Below, one piece after another: positions 1-8,375 of a stretch of DNA of 42,564 nt (position 1 is the stretch's first letter; every line of letters begins with the position of its first letter). Source of the stretch: a virus; the IMG/VR virus record IMGVR_UViG_3300023179_000202, positions 1-42,564 of that record; one strand, given 5' to 3'. The notes under the pieces were generated by a model. The model searched no databases, was not told the DNA's origin, and was given only the letters and a program-made list of their open reading frames with translations. The translations under genes and the position numbers were made by a program.

Positions 1-184
1 GGCGATGAGCATGGTTCTGCCGGGCGTCACGATCGGGCGTAACGCCATGATCGCGGCGGGGTCGGTGGTGTCGAAGAGCGTGCCGGCGAACCACCTTTAC
101 GTAAAAGGCGTGTGCAAGCCGATCGCAAAGGAAGCGGATCGCATGCGGTTTGCGCAGGAAGAGCTTGGGATGGTGCGGCAATGA
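1..184 (+). CDS. Hexapeptide-repeat acyltransferase, C-terminal 60 residues (5' end outside window)
   Basis: The open frame enters from the left edge (first full codon at base 2) and stops at 182-184. Its 60 residues match the C-terminus of the complete gene at 41371-41913 with six substitutions, including the left-handed beta-helix part LPGVTIGRNAMIAAGSVV. It would therefore be a WbpD/WlbB-like sugar N-acetyltransferase. Stop and next start share ATGA, as in the full copy. It is either a strain variant of the right-hand gene attached by assembly or part of a true duplication. Homology to the right-hand gene is directly visible; the enzymatic role is inferred from the family. Confidence 0.85.
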   Translation, partial: AMSMVLPGVTIGRNAMIAAGSVVSKSVPANHLYVKGVCKPIAKEADRMRFAQEELGMVRQ

Positions 185-804
185 TCACCGTCGCCACTCT
201 GCTCTGGCAGTCGAACGCCCACAGTCTGCCGACGTCCTGCTGCTATGACGAGACGTGGGCGGAGAAGCTGTATCGCGGTTTCGCGCGCAACCTCACGCAG
301 CCGTTTCGGTTCGTGGTGTTCACCGATCGCCCGCGTCGTTTCGGCATCCCGATTGAGCAGCGGGCCATTCGCGAGGATCCGCCGACCTACGCGTGTTGCC
401 TTGAGCCGTACCGCATGGACGTGCCGATGATCTTGGTGGGGCTCGATACGATCGTCACCGGCAACATCGACCACCTCGCCAAGTATTGCCTGACGGCGGA
501 CAAGGTGGCGGTGCCGCGTGATCCGATCTTCACCGATACGGTGTGCGACGGCGTGCACCTCGTGCCCGGTGGTTTCGCCCATTGGTACGAAGAGGCGGCC
601 GGCGCGAACGACATGGAGTTCATCAGGTCGCGCAAGGACCAGGTGAACGTCATCGACGATCTGTGGCCGGGGCATGTCCGCAGCTACCGCTGTGACATCA
701 AAACGAAGGGCTTCGGCGACACGCGCATTGCGTATTTTCATGGCGCTGAGAAGGCCCATGAGATCATCGACCGTGAGCCGTGGGTTCGGAGGCACTGGCA
801 GTAA
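181..804 (+). CDS. Short GT-A-like glycosyltransferase, left copy
   Basis: A 207-residue protein. The segment ILVGLDTIVTGNID (residues 84-97) resembles the acidic metal/nucleotide-sugar motif of GT-A glycosyltransferases, in the usual setting of a beta strand followed by 'G(D/N)(I/L)'. Near the C-terminus YFHGAEKAHE resembles the FHG-x-x-KPHE ending of short phage and LPS glycosyltransferases. No signal peptide or membrane segment is seen. It differs from the copy at 41910-42533 at only five residues, although the DNA has many more changes, mostly synonymous, so the protein is under purifying selection. The start is ATG overlapping the acyltransferase stop. Substrate unknown; a nucleotide sugar is inferred. 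Confidence 0.75.
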   Translation: MITVATLLWQSNAHSLPTSCCYDETWAEKLYRGFARNLTQPFRFVVFTDRPRRFGIPIEQRAIREDPPTYACCLEPYRMDVPMILVGLDTIVTGNIDHLAKYCLTADKVAVPRDPIFTDTVCDGVHLVPGGFAHWYEEAAGANDMEFIRSRKDQVNVIDDLWPGHVRSYRCDIKTKGFGDTRIAYFHGAEKAHEIIDREPWVRRHWQ

Positions 805-835
805 ATGGCGCTGACGAACTACGGCACGCTCCGCG
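709..835 (+). repeat. 127-bp exact repeat, left copy
   Basis: Identical to 42438-42564 (offset 41,729). Identity begins abruptly after position 708 (g here, c at 42437) and runs to the last base of the window. A length of exactly 127 equals a standard de Bruijn k-mer, so this is most likely the assembler's circular closure point, not a biological direct repeat. Confidence 0.95.
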
Positions 836-1476
836 CCGCCGCGCTCGATTGGTCATGGACGACGGGAAGCCTGACCGACACGGTCATGGCCAATGACATT
901 TTCCCGATTGTGCAGAGCCAAGTCTATTGGGGCGACAAGACCGCTGGCATGCAGCCGATCGAGCCGCTGCGCATCCGGTCGATGGTTTCGACGGGGACGT
1001 TGACTCCGGCGACGGGCGGGACGGTGACGATCTCGACGGGCGTGTCGGCGACATGGCTTGAGTTCATTGAGATGGCGCCGGTCTACAACTACGCCTACGC
1101 GATGAACTACGTGGAGCCGTGGAGCTTTCGCAAAGAGGTGGAGGCGCTGTCGAGCACGCAGGCGCCGCAGTGGATTTACACGGTCGAAGGCGACACGCTG
1201 TTCGTCGCGCCGGCGTCGGTGGGGACGATCCGGGCGACGTGGTATCAGAAGTTCACGGCGCTCGGGAGCGACAGTTCGACGGACTACATCATCACGAACG
1301 CTCCGCAGGTGTACCTGTACGGCATGATCGCGCAGGCATGCCTGTACACGCAGGACGATCGGTATCCGCAGTTCCGGGCGATGTTTGCGGGCGCGATCAA
1401 GGCGCTCAACGACACGGACCAACAGCAACGGGCGAGCGGGTCGCGCAGCGTCGCGCGGCCTCGGGTGGTGATTTGA
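805..1476 (+). CDS. Head-tail adaptor protein (gp11/P22 gp4-type)
   Basis: A 223-residue protein starting at the ATG directly after the glycosyltransferase stop. The opening MALTNYGTLRAAALDW has the pattern of podovirus adaptor proteins, which start with a helical 'L..A...W' segment, and such proteins are always encoded just before the tail tube/propeller genes, as here. The family forms the ring under the portal and joins head to tail. It overlaps the next gene by three bases (TGATG). On a circular map its upstream neighbour is the sugar-modification cassette. Function rests on position and N-terminal pattern, so moderately sure. Confidence 0.65.
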   Translation: MALTNYGTLRAAALDWSWTTGSLTDTVMANDIFPIVQSQVYWGDKTAGMQPIEPLRIRSMVSTGTLTPATGGTVTISTGVSATWLEFIEMAPVYNYAYAMNYVEPWSFRKEVEALSSTQAPQWIYTVEGDTLFVAPASVGTIRATWYQKFTALGSDSSTDYIITNAPQVYLYGMIAQACLYTQDDRYPQFRAMFAGAIKALNDTDQQQRASGSRSVARPRVVI

Positions 1477-1919
1477 TGCAGACCATTTTCGGCGAGATCA
1501 CCCTGCAGGACATGCGGGCGTCGCCCAAGATCACCGAAATGGTGATGCCGATGGTCGGGCGCGCGTGCCAGTTCGCCGGCGGCCGGTGGACCCCGGAGGA
1601 TGTTGCGGACGGCTTGATCGATGGTCGCTTTCGCCTGTGGGGCGCGATGCGTCCGCCGGCGGATTTGCAGGCCGTGGCGGTGACGTTCTTGGAGCCCGAG
1701 GGCAAGCCAAAACGCGCGATGGAGCTCCTGCTGCTCGGCGGCCCGGACATGCGCGCGATGTTCAGGTTTCTGCCGGCGTTGCAGAAGGTGGCGCGGCAGC
1801 AGGGCGCCGATGTCATGCGCGTGCATGGCAAGCGGTCTTGGCAAGATCACATTGGCGACGATTGGAAGCCGGTCGTGACGATCTACGAGCAGGCGCTTGG
1901 CGAAGCTCGTCAAGATTGA
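1476..1919 (+). CDS. GNAT-fold virion-associated protein (T7 gp13-like)
   Basis: A 147-residue protein. The C-terminal half (LPALQKVARQQGADVMRVHG followed by a Trp and an aromatic/hydrophobic strand) has the layout of phage proteins with an N-acetyltransferase-like fold related to T7 gp13, usually encoded between adaptor and tail genes of podoviruses. Whether it binds acetyl-CoA cannot be seen. It overlaps the upstream stop by TGATG and the downstream TTG start by 23 bases. An alternative call is a plain conserved tail-region protein of unknown role. Confidence 0.5.
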   Translation: MQTIFGEITLQDMRASPKITEMVMPMVGRACQFAGGRWTPEDVADGLIDGRFRLWGAMRPPADLQAVAVTFLEPEGKPKRAMELLLLGGPDMRAMFRFLPALQKVARQQGADVMRVHGKRSWQDHIGDDWKPVVTIYEQALGEARQD

Positions 1920-3369
1920 CTTCCCGCCGGGGGTAAGCCGCCGGGGAACGCTCTACGAAACGCAAGGGCGCTGGTACGACGCGAGCCTCGTGCGGTGGTA
2001 TGAGGGCAGCATGTACCCGGTCGGCGGCTGGGTGGCGCGTTCGACGTCGGCGGTGACGGGCAGTGCGCGTGCGATCTTGCCGTGGGTGGATAACACCAAG
2101 CTCTGGTGGATCGCGCTCGGCACGAACAGCAAGCTCTATGCGTTCAGCCAATCAAGCACGACAGGCACGGACATCACGCCGGTCGGTTTGACGACGGGGC
2201 GTGCGGACGCGCTCGACGGCGCGGGGTACGGCCTCGGCTATTATGGAACGGGCACGTACGGTACGGCGCGGGTGGACAACGTGACCGTGCAAGAGGCCGA
2301 TCGCTGGTCCCTCGACACGTTCGACGACGACCTGTTGGCCTGCCTGACGAGCGATGGGCGCATTTGGCGCTGGACGCGGTCGGGCCTGCCGAGCGTGTTG
2401 ACCAACGCGCCCACGGGCTGCGTCGGCGTGCACGTAACGCCGGAGCGGTTTGTGTTTGCGCTCGGCGCCGGCGGCTATTCGCGGCTCGTTCAGTGGTCGG
2501 ATCAAGAACAGCCGACCGTATGGACGCCCTCGAGCACGAACCAGGCCGGCGACTTCACCCTGCAGACGCAAGGGCGGGTTCAATGCGCGGCCTCAAGCCG
2601 GTTCGGGACAATCATCTGGACCGACCTCGACGTGCATTTGGCGCAGTACATCCGCCTGCCCTACGTCTATTCGATCGACCCGATCGGCGATCAGTGCGGC
2701 ATCCTCTCAAGGGCGGCGTTCGCGGTTGCCGACAGCGCCGTCTATTGGATGGGGACGTCAGGTTTTTTCCGGTTTGACGGCGGCGGTGTGCAGAAGCTCG
2801 CGTGTGACGTGTTCGACGCCGTGTTTCTGGATCTGTCGCGGGTGCAGCGGTCGAAGACGTTCGCTTGGTACAACAGCCAATACAGCGAAGTCTGGTGGCA
2901 CTATCCGTCGTCCGCGGCGACTGAGGTTGACCGCTACGTCGTGTACAATACCCGCGAGGATCACTGGTCTATCGGGGCGCTGGCGCGGACGACGGGAGTT
3001 GATCGCGGGATTGCGGGCTATCCGATCCTGTGCGGCTCGGACGGCATTTTGTACGACCACGAGCGCGGATCGAGCTGGAGCGGCGTGCAGCCGTATGCGG
3101 ATAGCGGCCCGACAGAAATTGGCGAGGGCGATACGGTCGCGCGCGTGCGCCGGTTGATCTTCGACGAGAAGACCAGCGGCGACGTGCGGGTGTCGATGCT
3201 GACGCGCAATTGGCCCAACGGTACGGAGACGACGGCGGGACCGTTTGCGAGCGGCAACCCGGTAAGCGTGCGTGTCGCAGGTCGGCAGTTGCGGTTGAAG
3301 GTGGAGTTCCTGCAGGTCGGCGAATGGGGCACGCCGCGCCTTGAGATCATCGAGGGGGGCAAGCGGTGA
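1897..3369 (+). CDS. Beta-propeller tail protein (P22 gp10-like)
   Basis: A 490-residue protein rich in Trp, Tyr, Gly and short beta segments repeated about every 50 residues (e.g. WWIALGTNSKLYAF, LLACLTSDGRIWRW, VYWMGTSGFFRFDG, PILCGSDGILYDHE), which is the signature of phage tail-closure/nozzle proteins with a propeller, related to P22 gp10 packaged-DNA stabilisation proteins. The start is an unusual TTG at 1897, inside the 3' end of the previous gene; MAKLVKIDFPPG is the typical N-terminus, so this start is preferred over internal ones. It closes the tail below the adaptor ring by family knowledge. The stop overlaps the next GTG (GTGA). Confidence 0.75.
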   Translation: MAKLVKIDFPPGVSRRGTLYETQGRWYDASLVRWYEGSMYPVGGWVARSTSAVTGSARAILPWVDNTKLWWIALGTNSKLYAFSQSSTTGTDITPVGLTTGRADALDGAGYGLGYYGTGTYGTARVDNVTVQEADRWSLDTFDDDLLACLTSDGRIWRWTRSGLPSVLTNAPTGCVGVHVTPERFVFALGAGGYSRLVQWSDQEQPTVWTPSSTNQAGDFTLQTQGRVQCAASSRFGTIIWTDLDVHLAQYIRLPYVYSIDPIGDQCGILSRAAFAVADSAVYWMGTSGFFRFDGGGVQKLACDVFDAVFLDLSRVQRSKTFAWYNSQYSEVWWHYPSSAATEVDRYVVYNTREDHWSIGALARTTGVDRGIAGYPILCGSDGILYDHERGSSWSGVQPYADSGPTEIGEGDTVARVRRLIFDEKTSGDVRVSMLTRNWPNGTETTAGPFASGNPVSVRVAGRQLRLKVEFLQVGEWGTPRLEIIEGGKR

Positions 3370-3572
3370 GGTTTCAGCCGGCGCCGGCGCTTTACTCTGC
3401 GACGGCCGAAAATGAGTTTCGGGCCAATGTGGCGCGGCAGATCGATACGGTGCTGCGCTCGGATCGCGACGTGGAGCTCGTGACGACGCGCATCATCCTG
3501 CGCAGTCCGAACGGCTCGAGGTTTGCGCTGACGGTGAGCAACGCGGGCGTTCTGTCGGCGACCGCGCTGTGA
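3366..3572 (+). CDS. Small tail-region protein (68 aa)
   Basis: GTG start overlapping the propeller gene stop. The ending ILRSPNGSRFALTVSNAGVL is a pattern seen in small tail-region proteins of podoviruses next to gp10-like genes; it looks like one small beta domain. No enzymatic motif. It is translationally coupled at both ends (GTGA overlaps). Function unknown; likely virion or tail assembly by position. Confidence 0.7.
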   Translation: MRFQPAPALYSATAENEFRANVARQIDTVLRSDRDVELVTTRIILRSPNGSRFALTVSNAGVLSATAL

Positions 3573-3778
3573 AAGTCCCGATTGACGAGGCGGCGTGGCA
3601 GGCCAGAGGCGTGCCAACCATCGTCGAAGATAATCGCGTGCGCGTGCGTCTCTTGAACGACCATGCGTCGCATGTGTGGATCGACTTGCAGCGAGAGGGC
3701 GATTGCGTCCTGCTCATGGTTGATCGTTCGTCCCTTCATCGCCGGATCGCGGATGCGATCGGCGTGACCGAGGTTTGA
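3569..3778 (+). CDS. Small conserved tail-region protein (69 aa)
   Basis: GTG start overlapping the previous stop by GTGA. The 69-residue product has alternating charged and hydrophobic residues consistent with a small beta-rich domain (VRVRLLNDHASHVWIDL). No known motif, signal or membrane segment is seen. Its place inside the late operon and uninterrupted coupling support a real gene; role unknown. Confidence 0.65.
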   Translation: MKVPIDEAAWQARGVPTIVEDNRVRVRLLNDHASHVWIDLQREGDCVLLMVDRSSLHRRIADAIGVTEV

Positions 3779-3781
3779 GCG

Positions 3782-4981
3782 ATGGCCCTGTTCGGGTTCG
3801 GAAAGAACAATTCCAAGAGCAGTACGACGACGAACGAGACGTCTACGGAGACGCCGAACGTCCCCGAGTGGTTGCGCGCGCCGTTCGGCGAGTACACGGA
3901 CCAATGGCGCAACATGGTCGGCCTGACGGACAATCCGTCGCTGTACACGGTCGGCGCGAATGGCAACCAGATCGGCGCGGCGCGACGCGCGCAGGGCATC
4001 GACACGCGCAACAGCATGGTGGGCGGCGAGAGCCTGCTCGGTGTGTTGGCGGGCGCTGATTTCCTTGGCGGCATGCCGTATCAGCAGCGATCTGGCGGGC
4101 TGCTCTCAAACCTCGAAAACTACAGCGCGCCGACCGTCAACATGCCGCAGAACTGGCGCGCATCGCTCACGGCGCCAACGGGCAACTACAACGCCAACAC
4201 GCTCGCAGGGACGGACCTGTCTTCATACTTCAGCCCGTTTCAATCGCAGGTCATCGACGCGTCGATGAACGACTATGGCAACCTGCTGGCGCAAGGCATG
4301 AACTCGATCAAAGCCAACACGCCGACCGGCGCTTATGGCGGTGCGCGGCAAGGCGTGGCGATGGGGCAGTTCGCAGCGGACGCGGCGCGCAATCAAGCGT
4401 CGCAACTGGCGGGTCTGCGGCAGAGCGGGTTTCAAAACGCGCAACAGGCTGGGCAGTTCGACGTCAACAACCGGAACCAGTTCCAAGGCCAGCAAAACGC
4501 CGACCTGTTCTCGGCGTCTGGCCAGAACGCCGCAGCGCGCAACAACATGTTGCTGGCGCGCAACCAAGCGGACATCGGCACGCAGCAGTTCAACTCTGGC
4601 CAGGATTTGGCGTCGGCCGGCCTGCGCCGCGGCATCGCTAACGACTTCGGCCAGCTCGGCTCAAGCATCAATTCCGACATGCTCAACCAGGCGCGGTTCA
4701 AGGCCGACCTTGCCAACAGCATGATCGGCGCGGGATCGGCCATCAACGCGGACCAGCGGGCCAACACAAGCTTGCTGCAACAGACCGGCGACAGCATGCG
4801 CGGCATCGATCTGGCGAACAATCCGACGCTGGCGCGCATGCAGTATCTCGCCAACCTTGGCCAGATGCTCGGCTTCACGAATGCGGACCTGTTCACGGGC
4901 AAAACGACGAACTCGACGGGGACGAGTTCAAGCAAGGGCAGCGGGACGCAGTTTGGCTTCCAGCTTGGGGGCAATAAGTAA
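3782..4981 (+). CDS. Asn/Gln/Ala-rich internal virion (ejection) protein
   Basis: A 399-residue protein starting three bases after the preceding stop. The N-terminus is a Ser/Thr/Asn-rich tail, and residues about 130-350 are a long Ala/Gln/Asn-rich helical region with heptad-like spacing, ending in a Ser/Gly-rich tail. This composition and its place between the propeller and two further long proteins match the set of internal or DNA-ejection proteins of P22-like podoviruses (gp7/gp20/gp16 analogues). It has no enzymatic motif. Its last codon shares one base with the next start. Role inferred from order and composition. Confidence 0.6.
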   Translation: MALFGFGKNNSKSSTTTNETSTETPNVPEWLRAPFGEYTDQWRNMVGLTDNPSLYTVGANGNQIGAARRAQGIDTRNSMVGGESLLGVLAGADFLGGMPYQQRSGGLLSNLENYSAPTVNMPQNWRASLTAPTGNYNANTLAGTDLSSYFSPFQSQVIDASMNDYGNLLAQGMNSIKANTPTGAYGGARQGVAMGQFAADAARNQASQLAGLRQSGFQNAQQAGQFDVNNRNQFQGQQNADLFSASGQNAAARNNMLLARNQADIGTQQFNSGQDLASAGLRRGIANDFGQLGSSINSDMLNQARFKADLANSMIGAGSAINADQRANTSLLQQTGDSMRGIDLANNPTLARMQYLANLGQMLGFTNADLFTGKTTNSTGTSSSKGSGTQFGFQLGGNK

Positions 4982-6111
4982 TGCCGATGTTCGGGTATCG
5001 TCGCCCCGACGAAATCGGGGCCGGGTATTCGCCCAATGCCGCGCCGATGGTTGCGAGCTCGGCGCCGGTTTCGCAACCGGCGGTCGCTCAGCCCGCAATC
5101 GGCATGACCAAAGGCGGCAAGCCGCGCGGGTTGTTCGGCAAAGTGGTGCACTCGCTGAATTTTTTCGACGAGGATCCGACGTTCGGCGACTGGCTCATTG
5201 GCGGCACGTCGCGGCTCGACGAGCTGCGCGATCGCCGCGTTAAGGCGGCCCAGCGCGAGCAAACGCAGGCGGCGCTCAATCAGTACATTCAGAACCTGCC
5301 GCCCGAGCTGCAGCCGCTTGCGCGGCTCATGCCGGATGAGGTCGGCAAGGTGGCGTTGAAGCAGTACGAGCCGGACGAGTACGGGTATTCGGACGGGGTG
5401 ATGTACAATAAGCGGCGGCCGGAGGCGACGCGGGTCGCCGACAAGCCGATCGACCCGATCGCGCTGGCGCGGCTGCAGCTCGACAATGACAAGTTTAAGT
5501 TTGACCAGCAGCAGGCCGGTCAAATGACGCCGCATCAGCGGGCGCAGTTCGATTTGGCGACGAAGAAGTTCAACGCGGGCCTTGACGACAATGGCGCGCC
5601 ACGACCGCTCAAAGGGCCAGACGCGCACTTGCTGACAAAGGCTCGAGACGCGGCCGATACGGCTCAAAGCATGACGGCGCTGCTTGATATGTTCGACGAG
5701 GCCAACCGAAAGGCCTCTTCCGGCCCCGGCGCCGGGCTTCAGGTGTGGAGCCCAGAGATTGGCCAGATGAAAAGTGCAGAGACGCAGATGCGTTCATTCA
5801 TGCGGCCGGCGGGTTCCGGGGCGACGTCGGATTACGAGCAGCGCCTTTATGCTCAGGGCCCCCCGAGTGTGGACAAGCCGGGCGCGGTCAATGCGGCTCT
5901 GTCGGCCAATTTCCGCAAGCTCGCGGCAATTCAGAATGCGCGTCGCGACTTCTATGAAACGTTTTCTCAGCGGTACGGCCACTTGAACGGCGCTGAGCAG
6001 CAGTTCCGCGCATCGCCTGAGTTCACAAAACTGACGGCGCAGGCGGGAAATTCAGCCGCGCCGGCAAACGCACCTCCTGCGCGTCCTGACCCGCTTGGAA
6101 TTCGCAAATGA
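4981..6111 (+). CDS. Internal virion (ejection) protein
   Basis: A 376-residue hydrophilic, largely helical protein with an N-terminal Pro/Ala linker (residues 35-50) and a C-terminal Pro/Ala tail. No signal peptide, membrane segment or hydrolase motif is visible. It is the second of three consecutive long genes with one-to-four-base overlaps, the usual arrangement of podovirus ejection proteins. Assignment rests on position and composition only. Confidence 0.55.
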   Translation: MPMFGYRRPDEIGAGYSPNAAPMVASSAPVSQPAVAQPAIGMTKGGKPRGLFGKVVHSLNFFDEDPTFGDWLIGGTSRLDELRDRRVKAAQREQTQAALNQYIQNLPPELQPLARLMPDEVGKVALKQYEPDEYGYSDGVMYNKRRPEATRVADKPIDPIALARLQLDNDKFKFDQQQAGQMTPHQRAQFDLATKKFNAGLDDNGAPRPLKGPDAHLLTKARDAADTAQSMTALLDMFDEANRKASSGPGAGLQVWSPEIGQMKSAETQMRSFMRPAGSGATSDYEQRLYAQGPPSVDKPGAVNAALSANFRKLAAIQNARRDFYETFSQRYGHLNGAEQQFRASPEFTKLTAQAGNSAAPANAPPARPDPLGIRK

Positions 6112-8231
6112 CGCGATTTTCGGAGATTCGGGCGCAACACCCAGAATACCACGACATGAGCGACGCCGATCTGGCGCGGGGGCTCCACGAAAAATTCTAT
6201 TCGGACATGCCGTTCCGCGAGTTTGCGCAAAGGGTTGGTTACAACACGTCATCGGGCTACGGGGCCGCGCGCGTCGATCAGGAGCGCAGGCAAGTGCCGC
6301 GCGGCATCGACGGCGGTTTCACCGACCAAGTGCTGAACAATCTGGGCGTCGGCGACGAAATCGACGGCGCGGCCGCAGCGACCGTTCAGGCGGGTCGCAA
6401 CCTGATGAACACGCTGCGCGGCCAGCCCAACACGGTGACGCCTGGCGATGCGTACAGCGCCGCATCCGATGTCCGCCGTCGTTCTGCGGCGGCCTACGCC
6501 AAGCAGCACCCCGTGCTCAACGCTCTCGCGACGGCGGGCGGCATTGCGGTTGCGGGACGCCCGCAGACGGCGGGCGTGGCCCCCGCGCAAATCGCGCCGA
6601 TGAGCGTACTGAGGGCCGGCGTCACGACATCAGGACTGACGGCCCCGTTCGCCTTGGCGCAGGCGGATGGCGATTTAGGGCAACGCGTGCAGACGGCCGC
6701 CCCGCAGGTTCTGACTGCGGGGCTGTTCGGCTCCGGGTTGCAAGCGGCGGTCAATCGACTCGCCCGCCCTACGGCTAAGGCGGCCATGCCGGCAAACAAC
6801 GCCAGCCTTTTCGAGCGCGTCGGCGTGCGCCCGACATATGCCGCCGTTACCGGATCGGAGACGGGCGGTCTGGCGAAGGGCATCGCTGAAAACTGGTTGC
6901 TCGGCGGATCTGCAAGACGCAACCTGCAGAACAGCCTTGACGACACCCAGCAGGCCGCCGCCCGCATCGCCGGGTCGTACGGTCAGGTGCGCGGGCCGCA
7001 GATTGCGGGCGATGAGGTCGCGCAGGGCGTGACGAACTTCGCGCGCAACAGGGCAGACCCGCGCTCCTTCGCGTCGCGCTCCGGCCGCCTCTATGACCGC
7101 GCGTTTGGCATGATCGACAATGCGAACGTCGGCGGCGTTTCGACCAGCGCAACCGGGCAGGCGCTGCAGGACATTCAAAACCGCGTGACCGCGCCTAATC
7201 TGGCCAACCTTGTGACCGATCCGCAGATCGGGCGGATTGCCTTAGCGCTGCGCGACGATCAGGGGGCAATCAAGTTTTCGGACCTGCGCGCGCTGCGTTC
7301 CTGGGTTCGGGAGGCGCGCGGCAATCCGCAATTGCGGCAGGGCATGGACGAGGCCGCACTTGGCCGGCTTGAAGGCGCTCTGACGCAGGACATCATGGAC
7401 AGCGCGCGCCAAATCGGCGGCGCGGCGGCAGAACGAACGTTGCGACGCGCGGATCAGTTCTATCGCACCGGATCGCAGCGCCTGCAGCAGATCGACCAGC
7501 GCTTCGGCGTCATGAACGATCGCGTCTCGGCCGAAAACCTTTATGGGCGCATCAAGAGCGTGGCGACATCAGGCGCCCGCGCGGACGCGGACAGCCTGCT
7601 CGCTCTAAAAAAATCGGTGCCGCAAGACGTGTGGAGCGATGTGGCGGCGACGCTCATTGACGACATGGGCAAGCCCACGGCGGCGGCGCTCGGTGGCGAT
7701 GCTGCGTTTAGCGTGACGCAGTTCGCCAAGAATTTTGGCGCGGCCGGTCAGCGCGGCGGATTGACCGACGCGGCCAAGGACATCTTGTTTGGCCCAAAGG
7801 GCTCAAGTCTGCGGGCGGGACTTGATGAGTTGGCCGAGGTTGCGCGCCTGCAGGGCGGCGTCGAAAGGGCGGCGAACGCCAGCCGGTCGGGCGTATCGGT
7901 TCAGAACGTCGGAACCCTCACCGGGGCGGGCGCGATCGCCGCTCAGGCGGCAACCGGAAACGTGCTGCCCGCGGTCGGCGCCATGGCGGGCGGCGCGGGA
8001 GTGATGATTACGGGCGAGATGCTGACGAACCCGGCGTTCGTTCGTTGGCTTGCGGGGGCTCCAAAAGCCGGACAGGCGATTGGGGGATGGCGGGCGCATC
8101 TGGCTCAACTGGCTCAACTGGGACAGCTTGCAGCACGCGATCCTGCTCTTTCAGCCTATTATAATCAGCAAGTATCCGCTCAGCTTTCGTCGCCCGATCG
8201 TCCGCAATACACACCACAGCGAACGCAATAA
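6108..8231 (+). CDS. Large internal virion / DNA-ejection protein
   Basis: A 707-residue protein, the longest of the ejection-type set. The N-terminal 50 residues resemble a short helical domain common at the start of phage internal proteins (FSEIRAQHPEYHDMSDADL). The middle is helical and Ala/Arg-rich. Near the C-terminus an Ala/Gly-rich hydrophobic stretch (about 610-650, GAGAIAAQAATGNVLPAVGA onward) could insert in a membrane, which fits a pore-forming ejection protein. No lytic transglycosylase motif was found. Function is inferred from position (before the tail fibre) and hydrophobic segment. Confidence 0.6.
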   Translation: MTRFSEIRAQHPEYHDMSDADLARGLHEKFYSDMPFREFAQRVGYNTSSGYGAARVDQERRQVPRGIDGGFTDQVLNNLGVGDEIDGAAAATVQAGRNLMNTLRGQPNTVTPGDAYSAASDVRRRSAAAYAKQHPVLNALATAGGIAVAGRPQTAGVAPAQIAPMSVLRAGVTTSGLTAPFALAQADGDLGQRVQTAAPQVLTAGLFGSGLQAAVNRLARPTAKAAMPANNASLFERVGVRPTYAAVTGSETGGLAKGIAENWLLGGSARRNLQNSLDDTQQAAARIAGSYGQVRGPQIAGDEVAQGVTNFARNRADPRSFASRSGRLYDRAFGMIDNANVGGVSTSATGQALQDIQNRVTAPNLANLVTDPQIGRIALALRDDQGAIKFSDLRALRSWVREARGNPQLRQGMDEAALGRLEGALTQDIMDSARQIGGAAAERTLRRADQFYRTGSQRLQQIDQRFGVMNDRVSAENLYGRIKSVATSGARADADSLLALKKSVPQDVWSDVAATLIDDMGKPTAAALGGDAAFSVTQFAKNFGAAGQRGGLTDAAKDILFGPKGSSLRAGLDELAEVARLQGGVERAANASRSGVSVQNVGTLTGAGAIAAQAATGNVLPAVGAMAGGAGVMITGEMLTNPAFVRWLAGAPKAGQAIGGWRAHLAQLAQLGQLAARDPALSAYYNQQVSAQLSSPDRPQYTPQRTQ

Positions 8232-8325
8232 CCAATGCGACGACTTGCTGCCACCAAAGCTCGGCGTAGCCGAGCAAGAACAGACCAGCCGCAAACAGGA
8301 TCGGAAGAAGGGCGATCGGGCGCAT
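8008..8325 (-). CDS. Possible antisense small membrane protein (105 aa)
   Basis: The 105-residue frame begins outside the upstream late gene and runs antisense into its last 224 bases. The N-terminus has two hydrophobic segments (about 4-20 and 25-42, separated by GYAELWWQQ) followed by a charged helical stretch (DDRATKAERILADYNRLKEQ) and a Pro-rich tail with a VEPVEP repeat. That is the layout of a two-pass membrane protein, better than expected for a chance shadow. Against it: no clear ribosome site, and it opposes the late operon. The 144-bp gap on the plus strand is otherwise empty. Uncertain. Confidence 0.35.
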   Translation of the reverse strand: MRPIALLPILFAAGLFLLGYAELWWQQVVALVIAFAVVCIADDRATKAERILADYNRLKEQDRVLQAVPVEPVEPDAPAIPQSPVRLLEPPQANERTPGSSASRP

Positions 8326-8375
8326 CCGGTCAGCCTACGCCAATTCGCGCCCTTTGATCAAACAGAGGCCTAACC

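Noticed and set aside
4432-5667. 411-codon leftward frame across two ejection protein genes
   Set aside because: A shadow of the GC-rich third positions; Arg-rich product without motifs and no ribosome site.
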